The notes beneath the pieces were generated by a model. That model was not told the origin of the DNA, searched no databases, and saw only the letters and a list, made by a program, of their open reading frames with translations. DNA of 64,000 nucleotides. It comes from Tepidisphaeraceae bacterium (GTDB lineage: Bacteria > Planctomycetota > Phycisphaerae > Tepidisphaerales > Tepidisphaeraceae). Each line of letters begins with the position of its first letter. Within the stretch, counting starts at the first letter, position 1. The stretch lies in assembly GCA_035998445.1 (NCBI GenBank), contig DASYHQ010000010.1, forward strand, positions 93,391 to 157,390. Direction: 5' to 3'. The position numbers were made by a program, and so were the translations under genes. Positions 18,030 to 27,175 of the stretch are shown piece after piece.

Positions 18030-18633
18030 CATCGCCTCGAACATGGCGGCGAGGTTCGGGTACTGGAGCACCAGATCGGCTCATCCGTCGGGCATGACCG
18101 CCTAGCCAACAGCAGGGACGCCAAGATCTGCGCCACTCCAATCCTGATTGAGGCGGCATGTCTGCAACCGCCTCAACCCAATGGTTCCAACCCTGCCGGA
18201 GATGACCCGCACACCACGTGCCGATGTCCCCAGCCGACGCATCGGGAGCGCCCTCGGCATATTCGAGACCGGAGCCAGTAGGGCAGCTGACGCCGACGAG
18301 GCGCCGAAACACGTCAGTGCGACCTATGCCCATCGGGTAACGGAACAAAGCAAGAACGCGGTCCAGCCTTGCTTGGAAGTGATTGGTCGTGCGTAAGCAC
18401 TGTGACGGCAATTCCTCGCGCATCGGAATGATCTCATGCGACGCCGTCTTGCTGTTACGACGCGTATCGCAAGCCAACCGCTCAGCAAGAGAGGTCGACG
18501 CCGATCGGTTCAGGCACCGCTGACACCGATGGGAATCAAGCCAGCTGATAGCGTGTCCTAGCCGCTCGAACTGAAGTGATAACGAGTCGAAGCCCGCGTT
18601 GTGAGTAGCACCTGCGTGACCAGCATTCGCCAT
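18030..18633 (-). pseudogene. decayed duplicate of the GH128-like/PEP-CTERM gene junction
   Basis: On the minus strand the segment begins with relics of the GH128-like 3' end: AGFDSLSLQFERLGHAISWL against AGYESLSLQFQRPGQVINWL. About 200 bp later come relics of the PEP-CTERM gene start: EYAEGAPDASAGDIGTW and GWNHWVE against ESEGAPSAAAGDVSTA and GWNNWVS. Near 18045 a PVPEPRRH trace of the sorting signal remains. Gene order is the same as at 12337-14454. Several frame changes and large deletions mean that no product is expected. Confidence 0.72.
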
Positions 18634-18681
18634 ATACCGGCGCTATTGTCGATCGCACACGGGCGCTGTGTCGGCGTCACG

Positions 18682-19986
18682 TCAGTCTTCCGATCGTTCC
18701 ACCACGATCGACTGCTGCGCAATCGCAAGGTTGTCGTGCTTGTCCTTCACGTACGCGTAGATCTTGATGACTCCGGGGTGGTCGGGAACCTTGATCTCGT
18801 AACCCGCGGCACGTGACCCGCGCGATTGCAGGTCGAGGATCTCATCGCGCTCTTTTCGCGTGGTCCCGCTCGCACGACGGTTGAATCGGAAGGAGATCTC
18901 GAGGGCGTCTTTCGACCCCTGAGTCGTCAATTCGATCGGCAACCACTGCCCGACGCGCGCAGCGTTCTGGCTGGCCTTGAACGAGGTAATCGCTGGAAAC
19001 CGGGCCGCCGGCTCGCGGTTCCGATATGCTTTGTAGATCCCCCAGTAGGCGGGCCGCGTCAGGCCCGCCACTCGCGTGCTGAGCCAGACGGCGGCGTGGT
19101 CGTCGTTGTCGCCGTAATGAAACACGAAAGCGCCCAGGCACATCGGCTGCGGCCGAATCCACTCCCTGTAGCCCGTCGCGATGGCGTCATATTTCTCTTT
19201 GTCGTTGGGCTCGATTTCCAGGCCATTCTGATCTTTGGGCGCGTCCCACTCGCCGCGCACGCCGAACTCGCTGATGAGGTACGGTTTCGTCATGCCCATG
19301 CGTTTGTGTTCGCCGTCAAGTACGCCGGCGCCTGGACCGTACACGTTCGTGCCGTACACATCGACGTCGGCGGCGTGGTCCGCCCAATACTGCCAGCCGA
19401 TGGTCCATGCCTCTACGGACATCACGGGATGGTCGCGATCAATCGCCTTGATCTCACGGCAGAGGCTGCCGAGAAACTTCGCATATGCGAGTTTTGCGGG
19501 CTCGGTGGCGATGTTCAGGATCACCTCGTTGCCGACGCCCCACATCAGCAGCGCCGGATGATCTTTGAATCGTTGCACTGTTGCCAAGGTTCGATCCAAC
19601 TGCGCTTGCCGTCCGGCTTCGTCGCTTACCCAATCGAAACTGTCGTCACCCTCGGCGCCCGGGCGCCCATGTCTCAACCACAGGCCGAGAACGACCTTGA
19701 TGCCGTGCCGTTCAGCGGCGTCGAGCAAGAGTGCAGACCGTTCCTCAGTGTCCCAAGTGCGGATCGCGTTGACACCGAGAAACTTCAAGTCCTTGAATGC
19801 CGCGTCGAGACGGTCCGGATCATCGATGCTGACGCCGAACGTCACGCCCTGCACCTGAAATGGGCGTCCATCGACAACGAGTGAAGCCTGGCGGTCGCGC
19901 ACCGTGACTTCAACGCGGCCAGCCCGGGCGGTCGCGGTGATGAACGGAACAGTCAAGAGCATGGCCATCGTCGTGCTGCGGAACAT
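18682..19986 (-). CDS. secreted GH2/GH5-like glycoside hydrolase
   Basis: A 434-residue protein with a signal peptide (MAMLLTVPFITATARA-G). The TIM-barrel has FQVQGVTFGVS at the front, RTWDTEE, LMWGVGNEV near residue 150 (acid/base Glu) and LISEFGVRGEWD near 239 (nucleophile Glu). This layout matches clan GH-A catalytic domains of the GH2 C-terminal or GH5/glucanosyltransferase type. The last 100 residues (ARVGQWLPIELTTQG, GYEIKVPDHPGVIKIYAYVK) form a beta-sandwich. The substrate is not clear; a beta-linked glycan is likely. The gene follows the carbohydrate-binding gene at 20046 by 59 bp and is presumably in one operon with it and with the pseudopilin gene upstream. Confidence 0.82.
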   Translation of the reverse strand: MFRSTTMAMLLTVPFITATARAGRVEVTVRDRQASLVVDGRPFQVQGVTFGVSIDDPDRLDAAFKDLKFLGVNAIRTWDTEERSALLLDAAERHGIKVVLGLWLRHGRPGAEGDDSFDWVSDEAGRQAQLDRTLATVQRFKDHPALLMWGVGNEVILNIATEPAKLAYAKFLGSLCREIKAIDRDHPVMSVEAWTIGWQYWADHAADVDVYGTNVYGPGAGVLDGEHKRMGMTKPYLISEFGVRGEWDAPKDQNGLEIEPNDKEKYDAIATGYREWIRPQPMCLGAFVFHYGDNDDHAAVWLSTRVAGLTRPAYWGIYKAYRNREPAARFPAITSFKASQNAARVGQWLPIELTTQGSKDALEISFRFNRRASGTTRKERDEILDLQSRGSRAAGYEIKVPDHPGVIKIYAYVKDKHDNLAIAQQSIVVERSED

Positions 19987-20045
19987 GGTGTGGAACCTTT
20001 CGAATCATCCCTTGTGCCCCCGTGGCGATGAATCAGTGGCGGCGA

Positions 20046-20633
20046 TTACTCGTAGCGAATGTCGTCGAGAAAAAAGATGACGGGCTTGCCTTGGCCGGCG
20101 ACCACCCAGCCGAACCCCGTCTTGATGCGAGTGAGGTCCTTGCCCTCGAGGTCAATCGCGTACTGCTTCCAGTCCTTTTCGAGTTGCTGGTCTTTCAACT
20201 CGGCGTTCGCGGTGTCGTGAAACGGCTTGTCCTTGCCGATGTAGCCAAAGCCGAAGCTGACGACCTCTCCACCTTCGGCGCCTCGAGCCCAGAACGTGAG
20301 CTTCTTAGCGCCGGTCAGGTCGACGCCACCATCGACGTCGCCCCAATCGTTAATCGGACTTTGCGCAACGATTCCGCCGAATCCACTCGGACTCTTAAAC
20401 TCGCACTTCATGCTCGTATTGCCCGAGTGGGGGTTCGCAGAGTCCTTGTCGTCCATAGCAACCGAGGCACCATCGCCCATCCAGCCCGACCAGACGTAGG
20501 GCGCGTCAACCAGGTCATCTTCAAACACGGGCAGTGGCATGGTCCCCTTGCGGGCGGCAGCGATGGCTGTCCAGGCCGTCAAGAAGCCGATCAGCGCCGC
20601 GCACACGAATGTTAGCTGGATTTGCTTGTTCAT
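20046..20633 (-). CDS. secreted carbohydrate-binding-like protein
   Basis: A 195-residue protein with a signal peptide (LTFVCAALIGFLTAWTAIAA). The mature part contains GNTSMKCEFKSPSGFGGIVA, NDWGDVDGG, LTGAKKLTFWARGAEGGE and IKTGFGWVVAGQGKPVIFFL, ending DDIRYE. This reads as a galactose-binding-like jelly roll, close to the CBM11/CIA30 type, with no catalytic motif. It would bind glycan at the cell surface or in the periplasm. It sits between a pseudopilin gene upstream and a GH2-like hydrolase gene downstream, all on the minus strand. Confidence 0.78.
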   Translation of the reverse strand: MNKQIQLTFVCAALIGFLTAWTAIAAARKGTMPLPVFEDDLVDAPYVWSGWMGDGASVAMDDKDSANPHSGNTSMKCEFKSPSGFGGIVAQSPINDWGDVDGGVDLTGAKKLTFWARGAEGGEVVSFGFGYIGKDKPFHDTANAELKDQQLEKDWKQYAIDLEGKDLTRIKTGFGWVVAGQGKPVIFFLDDIRYE

Positions 20634-20641
20634 AGTTCAGG

Positions 20642-20663
20642 AGCGCCGCCGACCGGCGGCGCT
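20642..20663. other. intergenic hairpin
   Basis: AGCGCCGCC-gacc-GGCGGCGCT, a 9-bp stem. It lies between the pseudopilin gene and the carbohydrate-binding gene (both minus). It could slow transcription between them or stabilise the pseudopilin message. On the plus strand it is followed by TTTCCC. Confidence 0.45.
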
Positions 20664-20797
20664 TTCCCATTTTCCCGGTGCCATCTCCAGAAGCTGGCGA
20701 CGACTTGAAGCTTCCAAATTTTACTGACTCGTCATCCTGCCGTACCCCGAAGGGTCTCCTTGGTTCCGGATGACGATCAGGGTTGTTTAAGAAGCTC

Positions 20798-21547
20798 TTA
20801 GTAGGTCCACGCGACGTTTTTTTCCTGGACCGTCCGGAGGCGCATCGACTCCGCGTGCCCGTCGAAGAACACGGCGTTCGCGGACCCGTCCTTGTTTCGG
20901 TTTCGTTCGAAGTGCCGATACCGGAGGCCGGTCGGCCCCATGCCGTCGGTGTTACCGAGGATTGGGATGGCGCGGCCTGGCTGCGGGCCAGGGACGGGGC
21001 TGGTCGGCTTGTGCCACGTGTCGTTCAGGTCATCCAGGTAGACCCACGAACCGCCGTCGCCAAACGCTTGATTGTTGTCGCCGATCGCGATCACCTCTGA
21101 AGACCGCCTGATCTTGACGAGCTTAACGTAGGCAACCGGCCCACCCCAGTTGAACACGAACGGACCCGGCAACGCGCCGTAGTGGATCGCCATGTCGACG
21201 GTGGTGGTGAGGTTGAGCGTGGCAGTTGGGCAGAGGAACACTCGGGCAGCATGGGTGGCCCTCCCCGAGCTGTTCGCGGCATTGCCGGGCAGATACTTGG
21301 AGAGCAGGTCGTCATAGCAGTCATTGGGATTGCCACCAGGCCCGTACCCGTGCGGCAGGGAGCCCTTGTTCTCATTCGTGTACATCAGCAGCGCGATCCC
21401 CATCTGCTTCAGATTGCTGAGGCAGCTCGCGTTCTGGGCCGACTGCTTCGCCTTCTGCAGCGAGGGCAAGAGGATCGAAATCAGCAGTGCGATGATACCG
21501 ATGACCACCAGCAGCTCGACTAACGTAAAGGCATGCTTCCTTGACAT
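20798..21547 (-). CDS. pseudopilin-like protein with prepilin leader
   Basis: A 249-residue protein starting [20 protein letters not shown]. The prepilin cleavage site lies before FTLVE, followed by one hydrophobic helix. The C-terminal region [20 protein letters not shown], then [16 protein letters not shown], is the family ending. AAGGAG before ATG 21547 decides the start over ATG 21565. It is a close paralogue of the protein at 17203-17973. It heads a minus-strand group with a carbohydrate-binding protein and a GH2-like hydrolase. Confidence 0.88.
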   Translation of the reverse strand: MSRKHAFTLVELLVVIGIIALLISILLPSLQKAKQSAQNASCLSNLKQMGIALLMYTNENKGSLPHGYGPGGNPNDCYDDLLSKYLPGNAANSSGRATHAARVFLCPTATLNLTTTVDMAIHYGALPGPFVFNWGGPVAYVKLVKIRRSSEVIAIGDNNQAFGDGGSWVYLDDLNDTWHKPTSPVPGPQPGRAIPILGNTDGMGPTGLRYRHFERNRNKDGSANAVFFDGHAESMRLRTVQEKNVAWTY

Positions 21548-21673
21548 GATGCTCTCCTTGGCCATGTCGACAGTGCGGCTGTCGTCGACGATGATGACAA
21601 CGAATGAAATGACGTATCAGTAACTATTATGCTTGTAATCGGTCGACTTGCCTTTCTCCATGCGACCTTCCGG

Positions 21674-22010
21674 TTTACGCTATGCGCACAGTGGGGCCAC
21701 CTTGGTTCACGAAGTTTCCCGAGGGCATGGCTGAGCTGCCAGACGAAAAGAACCTCTTGGGGGCGGCCCCGCCCTGATTCTCAGATTTCGCACCGCGGCT
21801 TTAGGGGTTCAAATCAGTTCGCTCACCTGGCTGGATCAATCGCTAAGGGCTTTACCCTTCAGTTCTCGCAACGCGCATACGGTAACAAGTCCGTCGCCGC
21901 GAGATTTTGCGCGGCCAGCGGGCCAGTCGCTACGCCCCGCTCAGCTTAAGAACGCCTCAGGAAGATGGTTCGCTTGCACTAACTTGTCGAGTTTGTGCGC
22001 ATAGCGTAAA
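21674..22010. repeat. element bounded by a perfect 17-bp inverted repeat
   Basis: TTTACGCTATGCGCACA at 21674-21690 is exactly inverted at 21994-22010, with 303 bp between. No gene lies inside. It may be a small non-autonomous element or a pair of regulator sites. The rest of the gap 21548-22255 must hold the divergent promoters of the pseudopilin and the PEP-CTERM genes. Confidence 0.55.
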
Positions 22011-22255
22011 TCGCGTTTCGCGAATGGTAAGGCCTTCGACATTTTATGGCGTATGTTAGGACCGTGCGTTGAGGAAGGAGCGGAGGAGCAGGGCTTCCTC
22101 AGCGCGATGATCAAGTCTCTTTAGTATCAAGTCACGCCGACAGCAATTAGTGCAAGATTCGCCGTTCGTCGAACGCATCGGAACTTGATCCGATCGCGCG
22201 GGCGTCGTTCGTCGATCCGTACGGCACTATCTGAGGCATTTTGGAGGACGAGGCC

Positions 22256-25200
22256 ATGTCGAAGCTTATTGATCGTTCATTTGGGCCGGGTCGCTGGCCA
22301 ATCGGGCACCGTGCGGTACGCGCCGCGGCGGCGGTGGCGGTGGTGGCGATGGTCGCTGCCCATGCCTCGGCCGAGACGTGGGATAACACGAGCACCGATT
22401 TCGATTGGGATACACCGACCAACTGGAATCCGGACACCGTACCGGGCTCGGGTTCAACGGCGACGTTCTCCAGCAATGCCGCGGGCGTGATCGGTACGAT
22501 CGACCTGGAAGGACAGGCCCAGAGCATCGACGCGCTGCAATTCACGCACGGCTCAGGGCTGTACACGATCGGCACCGCGATCGGCGATGGCTCGCTGACG
22601 CTCAATCAACTGACGAAGACCGGCGGTGGGAACCTTACCATCAACTCCGGATTGATCGGAGCCGGGTCGGCGCTGACGCTGAACGTCAGTAACCAAACCA
22701 CAACGATCGCTGGCACAGTGACGGCTACGAACCTCACAAAGGGTGGCGACAACACGCTCGTGCTGTCCAATCTTGGCAACGCGATCAGCGGCACGCTGAC
22801 GGTCGGCTCAGGCACGGTCGACGCTCGCGGCGTTGGCTCGCTCGGGCCCGCTGGAAGCGCGGCCATCGCGATGTCCGGTGGTACGCTCAGCCTTCGCAGC
22901 ACCAGCGCCACGCCGAATCCGCTGGTGTGGGGCAACAACGTCACGATCACCGGCAACGCGTCGATCAACGTGGACGCCGCACCGAGCACCAGCGGTTCGG
23001 GAATCACGCAGCGCCTGGGCAACTTGTCGATCGGCGGCCAGCAATTGAGCTTTGGCAACGGCAGCAACCAACGCCTGTCGTTCGTCGGAACGACGCTTAG
23101 CGGTAACGCGACGTTTTCCAACGCGGGCGGCATCAGCCTCGGCGCGTTGGACGACGGCGGCGTCGCTCGCACGATCACCGTCACCGGTGGCAGCAGCAAC
23201 AACGGCGGATTCAACCTCGATACGGCGGCGGCAAGCCTGACGGCGGGCGGCACCCTGAACGTGGTGAACGGCGCGACCGTCTCCCTTGCGACGGCAAACG
23301 CGTGGAACTCGACGATCAATGTCACCGGCGGAACCGTCAACTACAACGTCAACGACGCGCTGGCAAACGGGTCGGCCGTCAACGCCATCGGCACCAGCAC
23401 GGGTAGCAATACCGTCGGTCAGGTGGTGGTGAACAGCGCGGTCAGCAGCTTTGGCAACGACACGGTCTCCATTGCTTCGGGCAACGTCCTTCAAATCAAC
23501 TCTAATGCGGCGACGGGCCTGACGCGCGGCTCGAACCTGACGTTGGCTCCTGGTGCCATCGTCTCCGAGACGGCTGCCAACCAACTCACAGCCGGCACAC
23601 CCATCGCCAACCTCGGCACGAGCAATGACCTCATGCTTGGGCTGTCCAACGGCATCACGCAGAGCGTGACCGTCGGCAACGCGGGCGGCACGACCCCCTG
23701 GATGGGCATCAGTACCGATGCGTTGAGCGACCGCCAACTGAACAGCGGCAGCGTGATCACCGTCGCAGCGGGCGCGTCGCAATTCACGCTCCAAGGTGTG
23801 AACAACCGCGTGTTGGCCATCGCGTCCGGCGTCACGATCAACTCGGCCAGCGCATCAACAGCCAACCTCGTCGGTCGCATCAATTTGAACAATAGTACGG
23901 CCGGGGCATACAACAACGTGACGTTGCTCGCCAAGGCGGCAACCGCCAACTCGGCGGGCAGCGAGGTGACGCTCAACCAGAACGCCGGCTCCCTCCCCGG
24001 CGCCGTGGCACTCAACGTTGAGGGCGCCAATGCAATCGGTCTGAATCCGGCGCGGATCACCTCCATCACCAACGGAGCGATCAACGGCTCGATCAACGTG
24101 CAGAGCGGCGCAGCGAGCAACCTCCCGGGCGGGCAGGTGACGTTCGGCAACAACAATCTCTTCAACACCACCACGCAGGGGACCGTTACCGTCAACGTGG
24201 GCGGGCTGGTGAACATCACCCAGCAGCAGGCGATCAACAATGGACCGGGCTCCTCGGTCAACGAACTCGTGCTCGCGACCGATGCAACCAAGCCTTATCA
24301 GGGTCCGATCGTTCAGGTTAACACCGGTGGCCTGAACGGCACCGGACAGATTGCCCGCACTGGCACGGGTGCCGTGATCTGGCAGCTGGGCCAGTCAGGT
24401 GCGCTCAGCGGTGCCCAGCTAACCCCTGGCACAATCCAGGCTGGGGACATCGTTCGGTTGAGCGCTGACAATATCACGAACCTCAGCAACGTCACCGGCG
24501 CCGCGATCTACGAAATCATCAACGATCGCAACGAGAGCACCAACAACAGCAATATCAACCTCAACGGAGGCATGCTGGTCACCGACCAGAACAACCGCGT
24601 CGTGGCGACGACGGGCGGCATCAATGTTGGCTCAGCTGGCGGGACGTTCGGGGCACCCAACGCCGGCTCGTTCCGGATCAGCGCGCCGGTCCTGGCGGCC
24701 GGCAATGCACTGACGCTCGGCGTCAACGCGGTAATTGATCCGATCCAGCAGAACAGCGCGACGAAGATCAAGGATGGCCTGATCCGTTTCAACACCGACG
24801 GCGCTGCTAACACCGTCACGGCCGGCTCGGTCACCCTCGCGGTGGGTTCCGCCGAGTTCACCAGTGGGGCCAACTCGATCGGCAGCTACACCAGCAACAG
24901 CACCGGCAAAACCTTCGCGTCAAACGGCACGACAGGATCGGCGTTGGGCACGGCGAGCGTGCTGATGAACGCGGGCATCCTCGCCACGGGTGGAAACGGG
25001 TCATCGACCGGCACGCTTGCCGGCCTCGTCTCGGCCGGATCGGGTGCCCATACGTTCGCGCCCGGAGACCTCGGCGGCATCGGCACCCTCAATCTGGCGG
25101 CGGCCGGTAGCTCGCTGTCGCTCAACGGACTGTCGACGTTGCACTTCGACATCAACGGAACCACTGAGGCCAGCGACCTGCTGGTGCTCACGGGCACGTT

Positions 25201-25465
25201 GGACATCAGCGGCGGCACGCCGAGCATCGCGCTGCAGACGTTCGGTGGGACGCTGGACAGCGAGACCTATACGCTCGCTACGTTTGCGGATTCCGCCATC
25301 AACCAAGGCAGCTTCAATCTGCCGGCGGCGCCGTTCGGTTATGCGTGGTCGGTGTCGTCAACCGGCATCCAGTTGACCACCGCCGCCGTTCCCGAGCCGT
25401 CGGGTCTCGGGCTTCTGGCCCTGGGCGCGGCCCGGTTGCTCAAACGACGGCGCGCGACGCGATAG
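22256..25465 (+). CDS. large PEP-CTERM protein with autotransporter-type beta-strand repeats
   Basis: A 1069-residue secreted protein. The signal peptide ends near AHASA-ETWD. TWDNTSTDFDWDTPTNWNPD is the common start of planctomycete passenger-like proteins. The body consists of repeated G/N/T-rich beta strands (LTKGGDNTLVLSNLGNAIS, GTLTVGSGT, GTASVLMNAGILATGGNGSS) as in autotransporter-associated repeats, so a long beta-solenoid is likely. LHFDINGTTEASDLLVLTG precedes the end. The tail AVPEPSGLGLLALGAARLLK with an RRR cluster is the sorting signal. GGAGG lies 9 bases before ATG 22256. It is probably a surface adhesin or structural fibre. It is monocistronic: a strong terminator follows at 25504. 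Confidence 0.87.
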   Translation: MSKLIDRSFGPGRWPIGHRAVRAAAAVAVVAMVAAHASAETWDNTSTDFDWDTPTNWNPDTVPGSGSTATFSSNAAGVIGTIDLEGQAQSIDALQFTHGSGLYTIGTAIGDGSLTLNQLTKTGGGNLTINSGLIGAGSALTLNVSNQTTTIAGTVTATNLTKGGDNTLVLSNLGNAISGTLTVGSGTVDARGVGSLGPAGSAAIAMSGGTLSLRSTSATPNPLVWGNNVTITGNASINVDAAPSTSGSGITQRLGNLSIGGQQLSFGNGSNQRLSFVGTTLSGNATFSNAGGISLGALDDGGVARTITVTGGSSNNGGFNLDTAAASLTAGGTLNVVNGATVSLATANAWNSTINVTGGTVNYNVNDALANGSAVNAIGTSTGSNTVGQVVVNSAVSSFGNDTVSIASGNVLQINSNAATGLTRGSNLTLAPGAIVSETAANQLTAGTPIANLGTSNDLMLGLSNGITQSVTVGNAGGTTPWMGISTDALSDRQLNSGSVITVAAGASQFTLQGVNNRVLAIASGVTINSASASTANLVGRINLNNSTAGAYNNVTLLAKAATANSAGSEVTLNQNAGSLPGAVALNVEGANAIGLNPARITSITNGAINGSINVQSGAASNLPGGQVTFGNNNLFNTTTQGTVTVNVGGLVNITQQQAINNGPGSSVNELVLATDATKPYQGPIVQVNTGGLNGTGQIARTGTGAVIWQLGQSGALSGAQLTPGTIQAGDIVRLSADNITNLSNVTGAAIYEIINDRNESTNNSNINLNGGMLVTDQNNRVVATTGGINVGSAGGTFGAPNAGSFRISAPVLAAGNALTLGVNAVIDPIQQNSATKIKDGLIRFNTDGAANTVTAGSVTLAVGSAEFTSGANSIGSYTSNSTGKTFASNGTTGSALGTASVLMNAGILATGGNGSSTGTLAGLVSAGSGAHTFAPGDLGGIGTLNLAAAGSSLSLNGLSTLHFDINGTTEASDLLVLTGTLDISGGTPSIALQTFGGTLDSETYTLATFADSAINQGSFNLPAAPFGYAWSVSSTGIQLTTAAVPEPSGLGLLALGAARLLKRRRATR

Positions 25466-25503
25466 TCGGTGGCCATCTAGATTTGCGCCCCAGCGTTCTC
25501 CTC

Positions 25504-25535
25504 GGCCTGACGGTCCACCCGTCAGGCCTTTTTTT
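25504..25535 (+). terminator. intrinsic terminator
   Basis: GGCCTGACGG-tccac-CCGTCAGGCC followed by seven T. A perfect 10-bp stem 38 bp after the stop of the PEP-CTERM gene. Confidence 0.93.
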
Positions 25536-25670
25536 ATTGCTGTTGGGCGAATCCCGTCCGACACGAACGCGACGGGCGTCCTCCGAACGCTCGGCGTCGT
25601 TTGCGAGACGGACACGTTGTATTGCGATACGGCCGCGAGGTGCCATCGTGGCCGCGCTGCGTAAGGAGGC

Positions 25671-26846
25671 CTACAGGCGGGTCGGCTTGGCCGCCGATCT
25701 CACGTGGGTCCCATACAGTCGGCGAAATTCGATCGGGCTGATGCCGGTTTCCCGGCGGAAGACGGCCGAGAACTTGGACGCGCTCGGAAAGCCACTTTGA
25801 AGCGCGACGTCGATGGCCTGTAGATCCGTGCTGACCAGGAGCGTCTTCGCGTTCGCCAGACGTGTCCGCAGAATTTCGTTTCGCGGCGTACGACCGAGCA
25901 ACGTGGCAAACTTTCGCTCCAACAGGCGTCGCGAAATCATCACGGCCTCGGCGACGTCGCCAACCTCAATGGGAGCCGAGGAGCGGCGTCGAATAAAGCG
26001 GATGGCAGCCACGAGATCGTGATCGTCGATCGCCAGGACATCGGTCGATTGGCGGACTGCGATCCCGCCCGGCTTTACCTTGATCTCCCTTGTCGGCGCC
26101 GCCACCGTCCCACCCATCAAGCGGTGCAGGAGCTCGGCGCCTTCGTATCCCACCCGCCTTGCCGAGCCCATAATGCTCGACAGTTCCGGCGTCGCAAAGC
26201 CGCACTCCAGCAGGCTGTTGTCGACACCGAGGATCGCAATGTCTTCCGGCACTCGCGTCTGCAGGAAGGTACATGCGTTGGCGCAGAGCATGGCCGCGCG
26301 ATCGTGCGCCGCGAACAACGCGACCGGTTTGGGAAGTTCAGCCAACCATCGCGTGATCGGACCGGTGACCGCGCGCGCGACGAGTTCGCCATGATCGGCC
26401 TCGAACGACGCCGCGTCGTATCCGCTCTGCCTTAGCTGTTGGCGATATCCTAACAACCGCTCGTCAGACCAATCCGTGCCGCGATATCCAGCAAACGCGA
26501 AATGACGAAATCCGCTCTCGAGAAAATGCGTTGCTGCGATGCGACCGATCGCGAGATTGTCGGTCGTAACCCGTGGCACGCCAGCCATCACCGGTCCGCC
26601 GATTTGGACGGTGGGCACATTCAAGCGATTGATCAGTCCAAGCCAATCGCCATCGGTGTTGCTCACCAAGATGCCATCCGGCGCCCAAGACGTGGTCGAC
26701 GCGACCGCTATCTCAAATGATGGGTATACTTCCAACACCCATTTGGCCCCGCCTTTCACGAATTCCTGCACGCCCATCACGACGTCGCCGAAATAGCCGA
26801 CCGTGGGGGGGAAGAAGAGCCCGATTAGCAAAGGCGAGCTAGCCAT
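25671..26846 (-). CDS. XylR-type transcriptional regulator (LacI-like sensor plus AraC helix-turn-helix)
   Basis: A 391-residue protein. Residues about 1-270 form a LacI/ribose-binding-like sensor: LIGLFFPPTVGYFGDVVMGV, LNVPTVQIGG, TDNLAIGRIAATHFLESGFR and PEDIAILGVDNSLLECGFA. Residues about 288-391 hold two AraC helix-turn-helices: VGDVAEAVMISRRLLERKFA and IDVALQSGFPSASKFSAVFR, ending GISPIEFRRLYG. Such regulators bind a sugar and activate catabolic or surface genes. ATG 26846 gives the usual family length of about 390; the open frame goes on to 27071 without domain support. It is convergent with the large PEP-CTERM gene and divergent from the membrane protein gene at 27176. The target is not known. 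Confidence 0.88.
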   Translation of the reverse strand: MASSPLLIGLFFPPTVGYFGDVVMGVQEFVKGGAKWVLEVYPSFEIAVASTTSWAPDGILVSNTDGDWLGLINRLNVPTVQIGGPVMAGVPRVTTDNLAIGRIAATHFLESGFRHFAFAGYRGTDWSDERLLGYRQQLRQSGYDAASFEADHGELVARAVTGPITRWLAELPKPVALFAAHDRAAMLCANACTFLQTRVPEDIAILGVDNSLLECGFATPELSSIMGSARRVGYEGAELLHRLMGGTVAAPTREIKVKPGGIAVRQSTDVLAIDDHDLVAAIRFIRRRSSAPIEVGDVAEAVMISRRLLERKFATLLGRTPRNEILRTRLANAKTLLVSTDLQAIDVALQSGFPSASKFSAVFRRETGISPIEFRRLYGTHVRSAAKPTRL

Positions 26847-27175
26847 TCGTGGTGCGATCAAAAGTGCCGAAGCCTGCGCGTTTCGTAACCCGCGGCGGAC
26901 ATCGACGAGTAGCACGCGTTGACATGTGCGCTCAATTGTCGTTGCCGTACTGACAGGCGTCAAATCAAAATGCGGTTGCTCGACGTCCACATGCTGTCTT
27001 GACGTTGTGATAGCCAGGCGTGCGCAACGACGGTAAGGTGACACGCTTGTGTAGCACGCGAGCGATCGCACGATGGCGGCCTAAAATGCGATCATGCATG
27101 TCGATGCGATAAGCTCGAGTCGGCACCTGTTGGCAATACGGCGGGGCCTCCCACCCTACAGGGCGCAACTTTCCA
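26847..27175. other. divergent gap upstream of XylR-type regulator
   Basis: 329 bp between divergent genes. No copy of the motifs found at the other three regulators was recognised, and no gene. Confidence 0.35.
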
